Source: Bacteroidota bacterium
Lineage (GTDB): Bacteria; Bacteroidota; Bacteroidia; Chitinophagales; LD1
Direction: 5' to 3'
DNA length: 40,027 nt
Assembly: GCA_947476645.1 (NCBI GenBank)
Contig: CANJRM010000021.1
Coordinates: forward strand, 1 to 40,027
The notes beneath the pieces were generated by a model. It made no database searches. It had not been told where the DNA came from and saw only the letters and a program-made list of their open reading frames with translations. Positions 1-8,041 of the stretch are shown piece after piece. Every line of letters starts with the position of its first letter. The first letter of the stretch is position 1. The translations under genes and the position numbers were made by a program.

Positions 1-170
1 CATAGCATTCCCGTGCCGCATAAGCAGCTTTTAAAAAATAGCTATAAACTGTTGGTTTTGGCCTACCATAAATTAGCAAGCCGAGGATAAGAGCTGCATA
101 ACTTTGCAGTGCTCTAGCAGGCGTTCAGTATACTGAACCCAGGTTGTTTCTTGCGTTAATCTGTTTTCAT
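1..170 (-). pseudogene. decayed gene fragment running off the left edge
   Basis: No single long frame exists, but two minus-strand frames read like one protein. One frame gives a stretch with QETTWVQYTERLL (about 160 down to 115); a second frame continues with SYAALILGLLIYGRPKPT and AAYAARECY up to the window edge. Joining them requires a one-base shift near 110-125. An ATG at 168-170 is out of frame with the first stretch by one base, so at least two shifts would be needed. I do not recognise the family. It lies downstream of the 58-residue ORF and its promoter, so it may have been the second gene of that unit. Sequencing error in a poor edge region is the alternative. Confidence 0.35.
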
Positions 171-202
171 AGGCGTACGTTTATATTTTAAAAATCAATC
201 AT

Positions 203-379
203 TCAATACAATACTCCTCCAGCGATTCGTTGCTTTGAAAAATAGCAATGAACCGCCAATTCTGATGTAAAATCAGAAAAAATTGGGTGGTAAATCCAAT
301 ATTTAGTCGATGGTTGTTTGAAAAGAATATGGGTGGAGACCATATCCGTATTGCAATCTAATAAATTGATTTTAAGCAT
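203..379 (-). CDS. small hypothetical protein, 58 aa
   Basis: Starts at ATG (377-379) and stops at TGA (203-205). The product begins MLKINLLDCN and contains KQPSTKYWIYHPIFSDF. It is too short for most ORF filters. Support comes from a very good Bacteroidota promoter 28-35 bp upstream (TTG, 20 bp, TACCTTTG) that points straight at it. No signal peptide or membrane segment is visible and the family is not recognised. The decayed gene at the window edge follows on the same strand. Confidence 0.45.
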   Translation of the reverse strand: MLKINLLDCNTDMVSTHILFKQPSTKYWIYHPIFSDFTSELAVHCYFSKQRIAGGVLY

Positions 380-413
380 ATTATATATGCTTTCATTAAC
401 TTATCGATATATG

Positions 414-444
414 CAAAGGTACGAATAAAAAATGAATTATGCAA
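414..444 (-). promoter_or_regulatory. Bacteroidota-type promoter for the 58-aa ORF
   Basis: On the minus strand the -7 box TACCTTTG (414-421) matches TAnnTTTG exactly, with a TTG -33 element at 442-444 and a 20-bp spacer. Transcription would start near 407, about 28 bases before the ATG. Confidence 0.6.
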
Positions 445-489
445 GAAAATTTGGAAATATATTTTATTCTTTATAAATGCGCGCTTTTG

Positions 490-521
490 CTTGCAGCCTA
501 CCGAAATTCTTAGTATCTTTG
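490..521 (+). promoter_or_regulatory. Bacteroidota-type promoter for the winged-helix protein gene
   Basis: CTTG at 490-493, a 20-bp spacer, then TATCTTTG at 514-521, an exact TAnnTTTG. The start would be near 528, leaving an untranslated leader of about 260 bases before the ATG at 792. The promoter is divergent from the one at 414..444, about 45 bp away. Confidence 0.6.
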
Positions 522-590
522 AATTGCAGAAAAGGGGAATGTATTTCCATCTATGTATTGCTTTTGGGGTATAACAATCAGCTACTTGCG

Positions 591-643
591 GATTTGGCGG
601 CTCCTAGGCAATTAAAATCGCCAAATCGAGACCGCTCAGCGGT
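591..643 (+). promoter_or_regulatory. two inverted repeats in the long leader of the winged-helix gene
   Basis: GATTTGGCG (591-599) is perfectly complementary to CGCCAAATC (619-627), a 9-bp stem with a 19-base loop. Directly after it ACCGCT (631-636) pairs with AGCGGT (638-643) around one base. Both lie in the roughly 260-base leader before 792. They could be RNA hairpins controlling translation or operator/origin palindromes for the encoded DNA-binding protein. No T-run follows, so they are not simple terminators. Confidence 0.45.
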
Positions 644-791
644 TTAATTTCAAAGAAACAGAAAGTAGAATTAATCATACTAAGGGTTATCCCTTGGTAT
701 TGGTTTAGCGTTTTACGCAAATCAGTATTTCCACCTTGCTCCCCAGCGGTGAGCATATACCAACAATAACGTACTCTTAAAAACAAAAAAA

Positions 792-2174
792 ATGAGTAAA
801 AAGAACATTAAGTTCTATAAGCTTCCTATTCAAATAGCGGCTTCAAAAGAACTAACACATTCAGAAAAAATAATAGCAGCGTATTTATTTACGCTCTTCG
901 GTAATGGCAGAGCCTTTTATGGGACGAATGCTCACCTATCAACTAAACTTAACGTTCAGAAGTCGGTTATCAGTCCTTGCTTAACCAAATTCGAAAGGCT
1001 GGGTTGGATAACGATTACAAATCGCAACGGAAACAAACGTTGCATAAGCTTCCAAAACAATCCATGTGACGGTAGTAGATTTTATCGCCTTTATAGCGGC
1101 ATAGCTGCCACCAATCAATTGACATCACTAGAGAAGGTATTGATATCTTACATTCTTTCCTTTATAGATAGCGGTAAACGTTTCTATGCTAAGAATGATA
1201 TGGTCAAAGACCTTCTTGACATTAGCAAAGAAGGATTTAATACTTCAAGAATCAAGTTTGAAGAATTGAATTGGATTCAAGTAAAATATCCTAAATCCCC
1301 TCGTAGAGAGTTGGTGGTCGTCAATCACCCTTCCGATACTCTGCCTTCCGACATTCTGGATTCCGAGATAGAGGAGGATGCTTCCGAAAATATTTCACAT
1401 GACCTTCCGAATAATAATGTCATGCTTCCAGAAAATACTCACATGCTTCCGTTAAACAATGACAATATAATAAGTGATAAGAGAAGTAATAAAAGAAAAG
1501 AAATAATAGAAGATACTATAGAAGTTAAAAATGTTCATCCTGACTTTTCTTTTACTTCATCTTTAGATTTTAATATCAATAAAGAAACCTCTTCAACCAG
1601 AGAGGCTTCGCCAGAAGCCAATACATCAAATTTCAATTATGAAGCTGATGAAAACAAATCATCAACGAAGAATGAAGCTCACGCTTCAGCCAAACATGAT
1701 GAAGAACACACTTCAACCAAACAGGAAGCTCACGCTTCAACTAAACATGAAGTAGAAGACATCTCAACGAAGAAAACACCTAGTGACCAAGCAGTCAATA
1801 ATCTTGAAGAAGGACGGTCCTCCAGCTTTTCGGAAGCATTGGAGAAGGATGAATGGGAGAAGGAGATTGATGAAGATGCAACTGAGTTTACCTTTGAATC
1901 AAATCCAAAACCACAAAAACCATCCCGACAGAAGATTGAAATTATTGATGGTGTTTTAAACGTGTCATCGGATTTGATAAACTTTGGCAATACAATAAGG
2001 TATCTAGTATTGGAAGCTATTCAGAAGAAAGGTGAAGTTGAATACGAAAAGGCTGTCATTGTATTTGACGATGGCTCAAAATATGAAACCGAGTTGTTGA
2101 AGATTAATGATAGACACAACCTAGAAGCAAGATACACCACCAAAAACTTTATTGAAACTGGTGTGCCCACATAA
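792..2174 (+). CDS. protein with two tandem winged-helix domains and a long repetitive acidic tail (replication-initiator-like)
   Basis: 460 aa, ATG at 792. Residues 8-73 and 97-162 are an internal duplication: both start F-Y-[KR]-L, continue I-A-A-x-[KN]-[EQ]-L-T-x-x-E-K, then a G-[RK]-x-F-Y turn, and end FE-[RE]-L-x-WI. Each looks like a winged helix-turn-helix of the kind used by plasmid, phage and integrative-element replication proteins (inference from pattern, no search run). Residues about 190-400 are low-complexity and acidic, with repeats of the kind STKxEAHAS (about 285-325). The C-terminal 75 residues look folded. Likely DNA-binding; a plasmid- or element-type initiator or a regulator are both possible. 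It has its own promoter and a structured leader. Confidence 0.7.
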   Translation: MSKKNIKFYKLPIQIAASKELTHSEKIIAAYLFTLFGNGRAFYGTNAHLSTKLNVQKSVISPCLTKFERLGWITITNRNGNKRCISFQNNPCDGSRFYRLYSGIAATNQLTSLEKVLISYILSFIDSGKRFYAKNDMVKDLLDISKEGFNTSRIKFEELNWIQVKYPKSPRRELVVVNHPSDTLPSDILDSEIEEDASENISHDLPNNNVMLPENTHMLPLNNDNIISDKRSNKRKEIIEDTIEVKNVHPDFSFTSSLDFNINKETSSTREASPEANTSNFNYEADENKSSTKNEAHASAKHDEEHTSTKQEAHASTKHEVEDISTKKTPSDQAVNNLEEGRSSSFSEALEKDEWEKEIDEDATEFTFESNPKPQKPSRQKIEIIDGVLNVSSDLINFGNTIRYLVLEAIQKKGEVEYEKAVIVFDDGSKYETELLKINDRHNLEARYTTKNFIETGVPT

Positions 2175-2399
2175 ATGTGAACCACTGAAAAGAAATGTGT
2201 TGGCATTACCGACCTAGGCCGCTGTGAAGCAATAAAGCTTTGCAGAGTCATTCGAGATATGCCGAATGGATTTGCCCTAATAGGAAGCTGATGTTCTTAA
2301 ATCTTCCTTTTTTCATGAGATTGAATTTAGTGCTTCTGTCTATTTTCAACCTATCCTATTTTTAGGGATGCTTACATTTGATTCAAAACCCTGTTTGAA

Positions 2400-3335
2400 C
2401 TATGATTTGAGAGTTTTAATTGACCAAAAAACAAGCATTACTACCCCGCGCAATGGGTAAATAATTATGAAAAATGTCAAGGCAAATTTCCACATAATTG
2501 AGAACATTTCATCAGAGTAAATAACATGCGAATTCAATCTTTCAATTTCCGAATTAAACCGTTTGGATTTATTGTCAGCTTCTAAATCCATAAGAATCTT
2601 TGAATTGAATTCTTCCAATGTTCCCGTCTTATATTCGAGTTTATATGGCTTACTTTTACCACCATCAGGTGCAATGTTTACATAGTCTTGATTTAGCTTT
2701 TTGTATAATTCTTGCCGATTTGATTCCTCCTTCATATTTGTCAAAAACGTTTCTCCATCATCCCCGAGAATGGAAAATATCAAGCTACTTGGCAAGTCCC
2801 ATAAAATGAGTTGATATTCAGATGTAAAGACTGGTGTAGTGTCTCTTTCCGTTACCACTTTATCTCTACCAACAATATAGTAATGTGTTCTTAACTCCAG
2901 ACAACACCATACTATTACAATGAATGCAATTGACGAAAAGAATATCAATACCTCCCTTGCAATTCTTTTCTTTTTACCTATCGCTATTTCGGGATTCGAT
3001 TCAGGTATTGTTTTAGTCGTATTCGTCATGATTATTTGATTTTCTTTAAATAAAAGGGAAGTGATTAATCCTATACTGATGATAACATCCACGAGATTCC
3101 AAATTTCCTTTCCTAGTGGTAGTTTAAAAAATGGTTGAAAAAGTAATGCTAAACTGAAATAGATAATTGTCTGACTAATATTCAATTTCTGAAACGAGAG
3201 CAGTCCCAAGAGCACAAAACCTACTAATGCCGAATAACGAACTAATTGATAATAGCCAAATGGCATTTTTAGTAGGCATAGTAATAATAGAAAGGAAAGA
3301 GTGACTCTAATAATTGATGCAACAGTTTTATTCAT
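2400..3335 (-). CDS. DUF6804-like membrane protein with C-terminal extension
   Basis: 311 aa. Residues 1-100 form four closely packed hydrophobic helices with the MPFGYYQLVRY start and the FQPFFKLPLG...WNLVDV pattern that I associate with DUF6804, a small four-helix family normally about 100 aa. Here it is followed by a further helix near 130-150, an extracytoplasmic or cytoplasmic soluble stretch (about 150-275) and a last helix near 283-305. The extension is unusual for the family. Function unknown. Stands alone, convergent with the winged-helix gene; the 225 bases between them hold nothing I can name. Confidence 0.7.
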   Translation of the reverse strand: MNKTVASIIRVTLSFLLLLCLLKMPFGYYQLVRYSALVGFVLLGLLSFQKLNISQTIIYFSLALLFQPFFKLPLGKEIWNLVDVIISIGLITSLLFKENQIIMTNTTKTIPESNPEIAIGKKKRIAREVLIFFSSIAFIVIVWCCLELRTHYYIVGRDKVVTERDTTPVFTSEYQLILWDLPSSLIFSILGDDGETFLTNMKEESNRQELYKKLNQDYVNIAPDGGKSKPYKLEYKTGTLEEFNSKILMDLEADNKSKRFNSEIERLNSHVIYSDEMFSIMWKFALTFFIIIYPLRGVVMLVFWSIKTLKS

Positions 3336-3402
3336 ATACGGTTAGTGTAAATCTTTAATCAAAAAATTAATGGCATTCATTGGTCGAAATGAGTATATGC
3401 TT

Positions 3403-4411
3403 TTAAAATAAATCAATTAATGACTTCAATTCTCTTTGGAACTCGCTAAAATCATTTTTAAGAATGAATAGCTCGCTATAGCTATCATCATTCTCAAGGA
3501 ACCTTATAATAGATGAGTCCTCAAATTCTATTTCTTTCCAATTTCCCTCTTTGTCTTGAATATCAAAGGAAATCCTGGAAGTTCACAATCGTTTCGTCAG
3601 ACTTTTTTGAGTAGGGGAATTGTTCTAAATAATATTTAGTAAGTGTCGTAACATATTGAAGGAATTCATACTTGGTTGGAGGGTCAGATGTAGTAGTTTT
3701 TGGTTTTAACGGAAGTTCTACCGTTCCGTAATTAAATAAATCTTTGCAAATCGATTCAAACAGGATTAACGGTATTGAATCATCGGGCTTATCCAAAAAG
3801 AATTTCTTAATACTATCATAATGCTTAAATGCTGCTTTTAAGTGTGCGCAATTAAAAGCATGACTTCGAAAAAAATTAAAATATTGTTTCATATCGTTGG
3901 ATGATTTACCCATATAATTAATCTCTTGGGGAAGAGGACTGGTATAAATATGATATAAAAGCAAATTTGGTATTCTTCCTTCAATTTGTGAAACATCATG
4001 TAGTTCTTTAGAATATAATTTTGTTCTTTCTTCTAACATTTGAGGAGTTACTTCTGAGGCTAAGTCCTTCATGAGTTTAAATATTAACTCCTGCGTAATA
4101 TTTAATAGTGATGATAATTTATAAAGATTACGATATGTATTCAGCGCTATTCGATTAATTAAAAGAATTTCAATGATACTGCCTACATTAATCTTATCAG
4201 ATTCCCCTCCTAAGTATCCTTCAATATCACTACATAGAGTAAAGGTTTGTATATCAAAAAGAGTAACTAAAAAATGAGCCGCATTTTCTTTGGTTATGAA
4301 GATTTCATTAGATGCCTTAAGTCTAACCTCAAAATCATTCAACTCCTTCATATAAATGGATTTGCTCATGATTTTGTAATCACTTAGTTTAATCTCATCA
4401 TGTAACGACAT
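3403..4411 (-). pseudogene. hypothetical protein gene with a frameshift near its 3' end
   Basis: The open frame from ATG 4411 runs 282 codons and stops at 3563-3565 just after IVNFQDFL. In the next frame the sequence continues without a break as ISFDIQDKEGNWKEIEFE and on to SEFQRELKSLIDLF, stopping at 3403-3405. Removing one C at 3577/3578 joins them smoothly (VNF-RISFDIQDKEG) and gives about 336 residues. The joined product is soluble and mostly helical, with no motif I recognise. Either a recent mutation, a sequencing error, or recoding. There is no slippery heptamer at the junction, which argues against recoding. Confidence 0.6.
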
Positions 4412-4652
4412 ATTAATTGTAGTTTAATTGTTTTGGTAGAATCAAATCATAACGAAATAAACTTAGGGGATTTAAATAATTCAATAAAAATAAAGCGTTT
4501 ATTTATAAGTGAATCTATAAAGGTTATGAAAATTTGAAGTTGAAGTTTTGAGCTAACCTATTCTATATATCAAGCGAGGAGAAATAGTAATTTCCCTCAA
4601 TAAGATTAAAGTAGCTGAAACAGAAGGTTATTTAATTGCTAAAACAGATTAT

Positions 4653-5111
4653 ATGTTAAGAAAATATACGCCAGAAGAGGCAGGATTTGGATGTTTATTT
4701 ACTTTAATTTTTTGGGGCTTAATCGCCTTTATCTCGGAGTATGGATGGATAGCTGTTGGAATAATTATTTTGGTTATTATCATTGTTATAGTTGTTGTAT
4801 CACTACCAGGAACAACAGAAGAAGAAAAGTTAAAGAAAAAATATAACGATTTTAAATACTGGTTAAAAGGGAAAGGAACCGACATGGTTCGCTCTGTTAA
4901 TACCTCCAGTGAAAAAATCTCATCTCGGAGTTTTTCCAATCAAATTATATTAAGTATTTCCTTCGCACTTATCACAGCTATATTGACTTATAAATTAGGT
5001 CAAAGCCTCTATCATGAAGATAGTTTGAATCTAAATGATACTTGGTTTATTTGGATATTATTTATTCTTATTCAAGCTTGGGTTCAAACAAAAATCTGGA
5101 AAAGTAAATAA
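4653..5111 (+). CDS. small membrane protein, 152 aa
   Basis: Four hydrophobic segments: about 11-27, 31-49, 94-112 and 128-143, with a charged cytoplasmic-looking loop (EEEKLKKKYNDFKYWLKG) between the second and third. No family recognised. ATG at 4653 is the first methionine, but the frame is open upstream to a stop near 4556 and reads as protein (GEIVISLNKIKVAETEGYL just before the ATG). The real start may be an earlier unusual codon, or the gene may be a 5'-truncated copy. It lies next to the repeat/J cassette, with a second small membrane protein at the cassette's other end. Confidence 0.6.
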   Translation: MLRKYTPEEAGFGCLFTLIFWGLIAFISEYGWIAVGIIILVIIIVIVVVSLPGTTEEEKLKKKYNDFKYWLKGKGTDMVRSVNTSSEKISSRSFSNQIILSISFALITAILTYKLGQSLYHEDSLNLNDTWFIWILFILIQAWVQTKIWKSK

Positions 5112-5168
5112 TCAAATAAATACTATCCATACGAAATGATAGTCGTATGAATGTAAAAAACCTTAGAA

Positions 5169-5339
5169 TTAATTTTTTATAAACCAAAGCCACATTTTAT
5201 TTTTTTCCTGCAAAAATTTCAAGAAATCATAATAGCCATAAATTGTTTTAACCATTAATCTCGGATAAACTTTACCTTTGTTAGCAGTAACTACAACAAT
5301 TTCGCAATATGAACACCGAGGAGGAAATTCACAATGTAA
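5169..5339 (-). pseudogene. remnant related to the C-terminus of the membrane protein at 12493..12957
   Basis: The minus-strand frame between stops at 5340-5342 and 5169-5171 contains YGYYDFLKFLQEKNK. The membrane protein at the far end of the cassette ends in SYSDFLKFLQGKK. The shared DFLKFLQ-x-K preceded by aromatic residues is too close for chance at this length. An ATG exists at 5253-5255 (28 codons), but no membrane segments remain. Best read as the tail of a lost paralogue. The 72-aa ORF on the other strand overlaps only its 5' side. Confidence 0.35.
5273..5280 (+). promoter_or_regulatory. -7 promoter box TACCTTTG
   Basis: Exact TAnnTTTG, 28 bp before the ATG at 5309. No TTG lies at the usual 17-23 bp distance (nearest is 27 bp upstream), so only the -7 half is convincing. 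Confidence 0.35.
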
Positions 5340-5527
5340 CTACTGGTGAGAAGGATGAAGCAGATTTGAAAACTTCAATAGAAGAAAGACCTGAAGTTTC
5401 TGAGAAAAATAAATATCTGTATCCGACTGGATGTGGCAAAATGGAACATGGTGTGGTAGATAGCGATTCAAAAGAAAAGCATAAAGAAAAAAAGAAAGTG
5501 ATGTTTCTTGCTGGTGATATTCGCTAA
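5309..5527 (+). CDS. small charged hypothetical protein, 72 aa
   Basis: ATG at 5309 with a good -7 box upstream. The product is very rich in Glu and Lys (about 40% together), with a single YPTGCGKMEHG stretch near residue 40 and a basic end (KEKHKEKKK). No membrane segment or recognised domain. It is followed after 18 bp by a 37-codon ORF with a cysteine-rich motif; the two may form a unit. Could be spurious. Confidence 0.35.
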   Translation: MNTEEEIHNVTTGEKDEADLKTSIEERPEVSEKNKYLYPTGCGKMEHGVVDSDSKEKHKEKKKVMFLAGDIR

Positions 5528-5545
5528 CAATAAAATCAAATAGAA

Positions 5546-5659
5546 ATGGTAAACTATTATTGCAAATATTACGGAAGCAAATATTCAAGCATTTTAAGTT
5601 TGACATCTGGTAGTTGTTCAAAAAATCCAAATGGGAAGCACCACATTCCCTCAATGTGA
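5546..5659 (+). CDS. 37-aa protein resembling a degenerate small zinc-finger family of Bacteroidota
   Basis: ATG 5546, TGA 5657-5659. The sequence starts MVNYYCKYYGSKYSSI and goes on with LTSGSCSKNPNGKHH. I recall a short Bacteroidota family with a C-x-x-C-G-x-x-[FY]-S-S-x-x-x-L-T-x-x-x-C-x-x-[HN]-P-x-G-x-H pattern (from memory, not searched). Here the second Cys of the first pair is Tyr, so metal binding may be impaired. The length and the precise spacing of S-S, L-T and the P-N-G-K-H end make it more than a random ORF. Below most ORF length cut-offs. Confidence 0.4.
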   Translation: MVNYYCKYYGSKYSSILSLTSGSCSKNPNGKHHIPSM

Positions 5660-5744
5660 CCCTGCTCTAACATTCCTAATGTAGAAGAAATTAGTAAGGT
5701 AATAGACCTACCTTCTTGATTGCCTTTGAAGTGAAATCAAAATT

Positions 5745-6857
5745 CTATTTCATCGAAATAATTTTTTCAATCATTGCATCATCTACATAAGGTTGAAATG
5801 CCTTTTCCCACATGCCTATGTTGTGGGATAGGTTATGCCAATCCCATTTAGCGTCAAATTTTTTTATGAAAGATAATGACCAAGGCAAACCTTTGTTACA
5901 TCCTAAAGGATTTGCTATTACATTCGAAACTGAACCAGTCCATTTCCATCTGCCTTCGTATTTTTTGATAAATGATTCTGACCATGGAAGAGATTCATTC
6001 GAACTTAGCCCATCCCATAAATCTTTTTTGTTCCAAAATTCATCTCTATCTTTATATTTTTCTATAAGTGCTTCCGTCCAAGGCACAGCTTTGTTTTCCC
6101 CTAATTTTCGCCACTGCCATTTTTGTTCATATTTTTCGATAAACGCTTCCGTCCAAAGAAGATTTTCATTTGAGCTTATTCCATACAATACGAGTGGTTT
6201 GTCCTTATATTTTTCGAAAAGAATTTCTTTCCATGGCAGTGTCTCGTTCGCAGATAATCCATAGAACAAACCCTCCTTATTTTTGTATTTTTCGATTAGA
6301 GTTTCTGACCATGGCACTCCTTTGTTACGACCTAAATACAGCCAATCCCATTCGTCTTTATATTTTTCGATGAAAGCTTCTGACCATGGAAGAAATTCAT
6401 TCAAACTTAACCCCGACCATATTTTCTGCTTGTCTTTATATTTCTCGATAAGTGCTTCCGTCCAAGGCACGGCTTTGTTACTTCCTAATTTCCCCCAATT
6501 CCAGTAATTGTATTTTTCGATAAAAGCTTCTGACCATGGAAGAGATTCATTCGAGCTTACTCCCAACCATATATCATACTTACCTTTATATTTTTCGATT
6601 AGCGGTTCTGACCATCGGATGGCTGCATTTCCCCCTAAACCATACCAATACCATTCATCCTTATATTTTTCAATTAAGACTTCATTGAGCGGGTAATAAT
6701 TTGAAATTAAAACCTTGAACAAGTCGCGATGGGTAATGAAAAAATCCATAACATTTTCACGTTCCCCTGTAGCCAATAACTTTTTAGTAGTGGCAATGAT
6801 ACTGCCAACCTTTTGCAATTGCTTGCTTTCATAATTAACCAATCTATTTTCTTCCAT
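5745..6857 (-). CDS. tryptophan-rich tandem-repeat protein (11 repeats), third gene of the leftward arm
   Basis: 370 aa from ATG 6857, seven bases after the preceding gene's stop; the frame is open further upstream into that gene, but the start chosen matches the N-terminus of the paralogue at 8042..9307. After an N-terminal about 55-residue region (TKKLL motif near residue 26) come about 11 units of 25-28 residues with consensus [LF]-I-E-K-Y-K-D-x-W-x-W-x-x-L-[GS]-x-N-x-x-[LV]-P-W-[ST]-E-[AST]. Units mostly alternate between a G-type (LGxNKxVPW, 25 aa) and an S-type (LSxNExLPW, 26 or more). No Pfam-named repeat that I know fits; it is not a WG, Sel1 or TPR repeat. No signal peptide. Probably an elongated or solenoid binding scaffold. 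Confidence 0.85.
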   Translation of the reverse strand: MEENRLVNYESKQLQKVGSIIATTKKLLATGERENVMDFFITHRDLFKVLISNYYPLNEVLIEKYKDEWYWYGLGGNAAIRWSEPLIEKYKGKYDIWLGVSSNESLPWSEAFIEKYNYWNWGKLGSNKAVPWTEALIEKYKDKQKIWSGLSLNEFLPWSEAFIEKYKDEWDWLYLGRNKGVPWSETLIEKYKNKEGLFYGLSANETLPWKEILFEKYKDKPLVLYGISSNENLLWTEAFIEKYEQKWQWRKLGENKAVPWTEALIEKYKDRDEFWNKKDLWDGLSSNESLPWSESFIKKYEGRWKWTGSVSNVIANPLGCNKGLPWSLSFIKKFDAKWDWHNLSHNIGMWEKAFQPYVDDAMIEKIISMK

Positions 6858-6864
6858 TTCTACT

Positions 6865-7977
6865 TTACTGATTAAACCGTTCTTCGCTGATGTTATCGGA
6901 ACGGAAATTATCGGATTTGTCAAAATCAAAGGATATCCCCAACTTAAGATGAAAACTTGGTATCCTGTAACCATCCCGATTGTCAGAGTATTTGAAATTG
7001 TAATTAAGGGTTTCTTTTCCTATTTCATATTTAGCATTGCGAAGGAATTTGCCTACACACTGACCATTTGCATTAGACATCATCCACTGTTTGCCATAAG
7101 CTAATTTCAAATAGTATATACCCTGTGGAATTCCGTAAATAGTATAAGTAGACCCTCCTCGAATATAAAAGTAACGAATGCACTTTTCCGTTTCTTGTGA
7201 AATAAGTTTTACTACTACATCGGTTTTGTAACCTACATATACTATGAGCCTGTTATTAACGTTACTTTTTTGAGGTGTATAGTTGAAACAATCGGGTTCG
7301 CCACCATTTTTTATATGTCGTGGCAAGTAGCCATTCTTAACCAAATCAAGACTGTCCTTGGTTATGGGGTCAACGAAGGCAGGAATTGAAATATTTACAG
7401 TGGGATTATGAAAAATCTCATCTACAGTTGGACTATGTGCCGAATCGGTGCTTGACGCACTGTCTGATTTATTATTGCCGAATTCTTTGGTGGAAATGTC
7501 ATGACTCTCTTGAGGGATTGCTTGCGGAGAAGCTCGTTCTTGCAATACAGTTGTATCTATTTCTTTCGGCTTATTATCGTTGCATGCTCGTAATCCCAAA
7601 ATGATAAGGATTATGACAACTGCCAAAGCAATATATGGAAAGTAAGGTGAAATTTTTTTAAAGTTGATTTTTGGTCTAAAAAGGGAAATCCAATGATTGA
7701 TTTTTGGCTTTAGTTCTTCTTTTATCGATTGTATTTTTTGACTAAAACTCTTTGAGTGATTTGTGTATTTACCTGTATAGAAATTTCTCAGCTCTTTGTC
7801 AAATATTTTTCTGGTATCGGAATGTGAAAGAATATCATAGGCTTCCTGAATTGTCACAAAGCGTTCTGCGAAATCAGTTTGCCCCTGAATTCTTAAGATA
7901 GCATTTGTATATGCCAACTTTATTTGCTCTTGAGTGGCAGATGGGCTAAGTCCAATAATTTCGTAATGATTTTTCAT
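6865..7977 (-). CDS. membrane-anchored J-like protein lacking HPD, second gene of the leftward arm
   Basis: 370 aa. Residues 1-65 are a J-domain fold by sequence: helix I (HYEIIGLSPSATQEQIK), helix II, and helix III (ERFVTIQEAYDILSHSDTRK). The HPD tripeptide that stimulates Hsp70 ATPase is absent; the short loop reads QGQTD. A single transmembrane helix lies at about 113-131, followed by a Ser/Asp/Thr-rich linker and a C-terminal domain (about 190-360) with beta-rich character (YIRGGSTYTIYGIPQGIYYL). The J-like end is predicted cytoplasmic, the rest outside. Flanked by two paralogous W-repeat genes (64-bp and 7-bp gaps). It cannot act as a normal DnaK co-chaperone; it more likely serves as a docking or assembly module. 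Confidence 0.8.
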   Translation of the reverse strand: MKNHYEIIGLSPSATQEQIKLAYTNAILRIQGQTDFAERFVTIQEAYDILSHSDTRKIFDKELRNFYTGKYTNHSKSFSQKIQSIKEELKPKINHWISLFRPKINFKKISPYFPYIALAVVIILIILGLRACNDNKPKEIDTTVLQERASPQAIPQESHDISTKEFGNNKSDSASSTDSAHSPTVDEIFHNPTVNISIPAFVDPITKDSLDLVKNGYLPRHIKNGGEPDCFNYTPQKSNVNNRLIVYVGYKTDVVVKLISQETEKCIRYFYIRGGSTYTIYGIPQGIYYLKLAYGKQWMMSNANGQCVGKFLRNAKYEIGKETLNYNFKYSDNRDGYRIPSFHLKLGISFDFDKSDNFRSDNISEERFNQ

Positions 7978-8041
7978 CTTACAACTTCACCAAACGTAAA
8001 AAACAATTTGCTTGATAATGCATCTAAATTCTACGTTGCTA

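Noticed and set aside
604-786. 60-codon minus-strand ORF
   Set aside because: It covers the leader hairpins of the winged-helix gene, has no promoter, and its product shows no protein-like pattern.
5900-6680. Regularly spaced repeats of about 75 bases that could suggest a CRISPR array or satellite
   Set aside because: The period is three times 25-26 codons, and the repeats translate in one frame as the W-rich protein; spacers are not unique and no cas gene is near.
5812-6696. Several plus-strand ORFs of 60-150 codons rich in Ser/Phe/Tyr
   Set aside because: They are antisense shadows of the W-repeat gene and inherit its periodicity.
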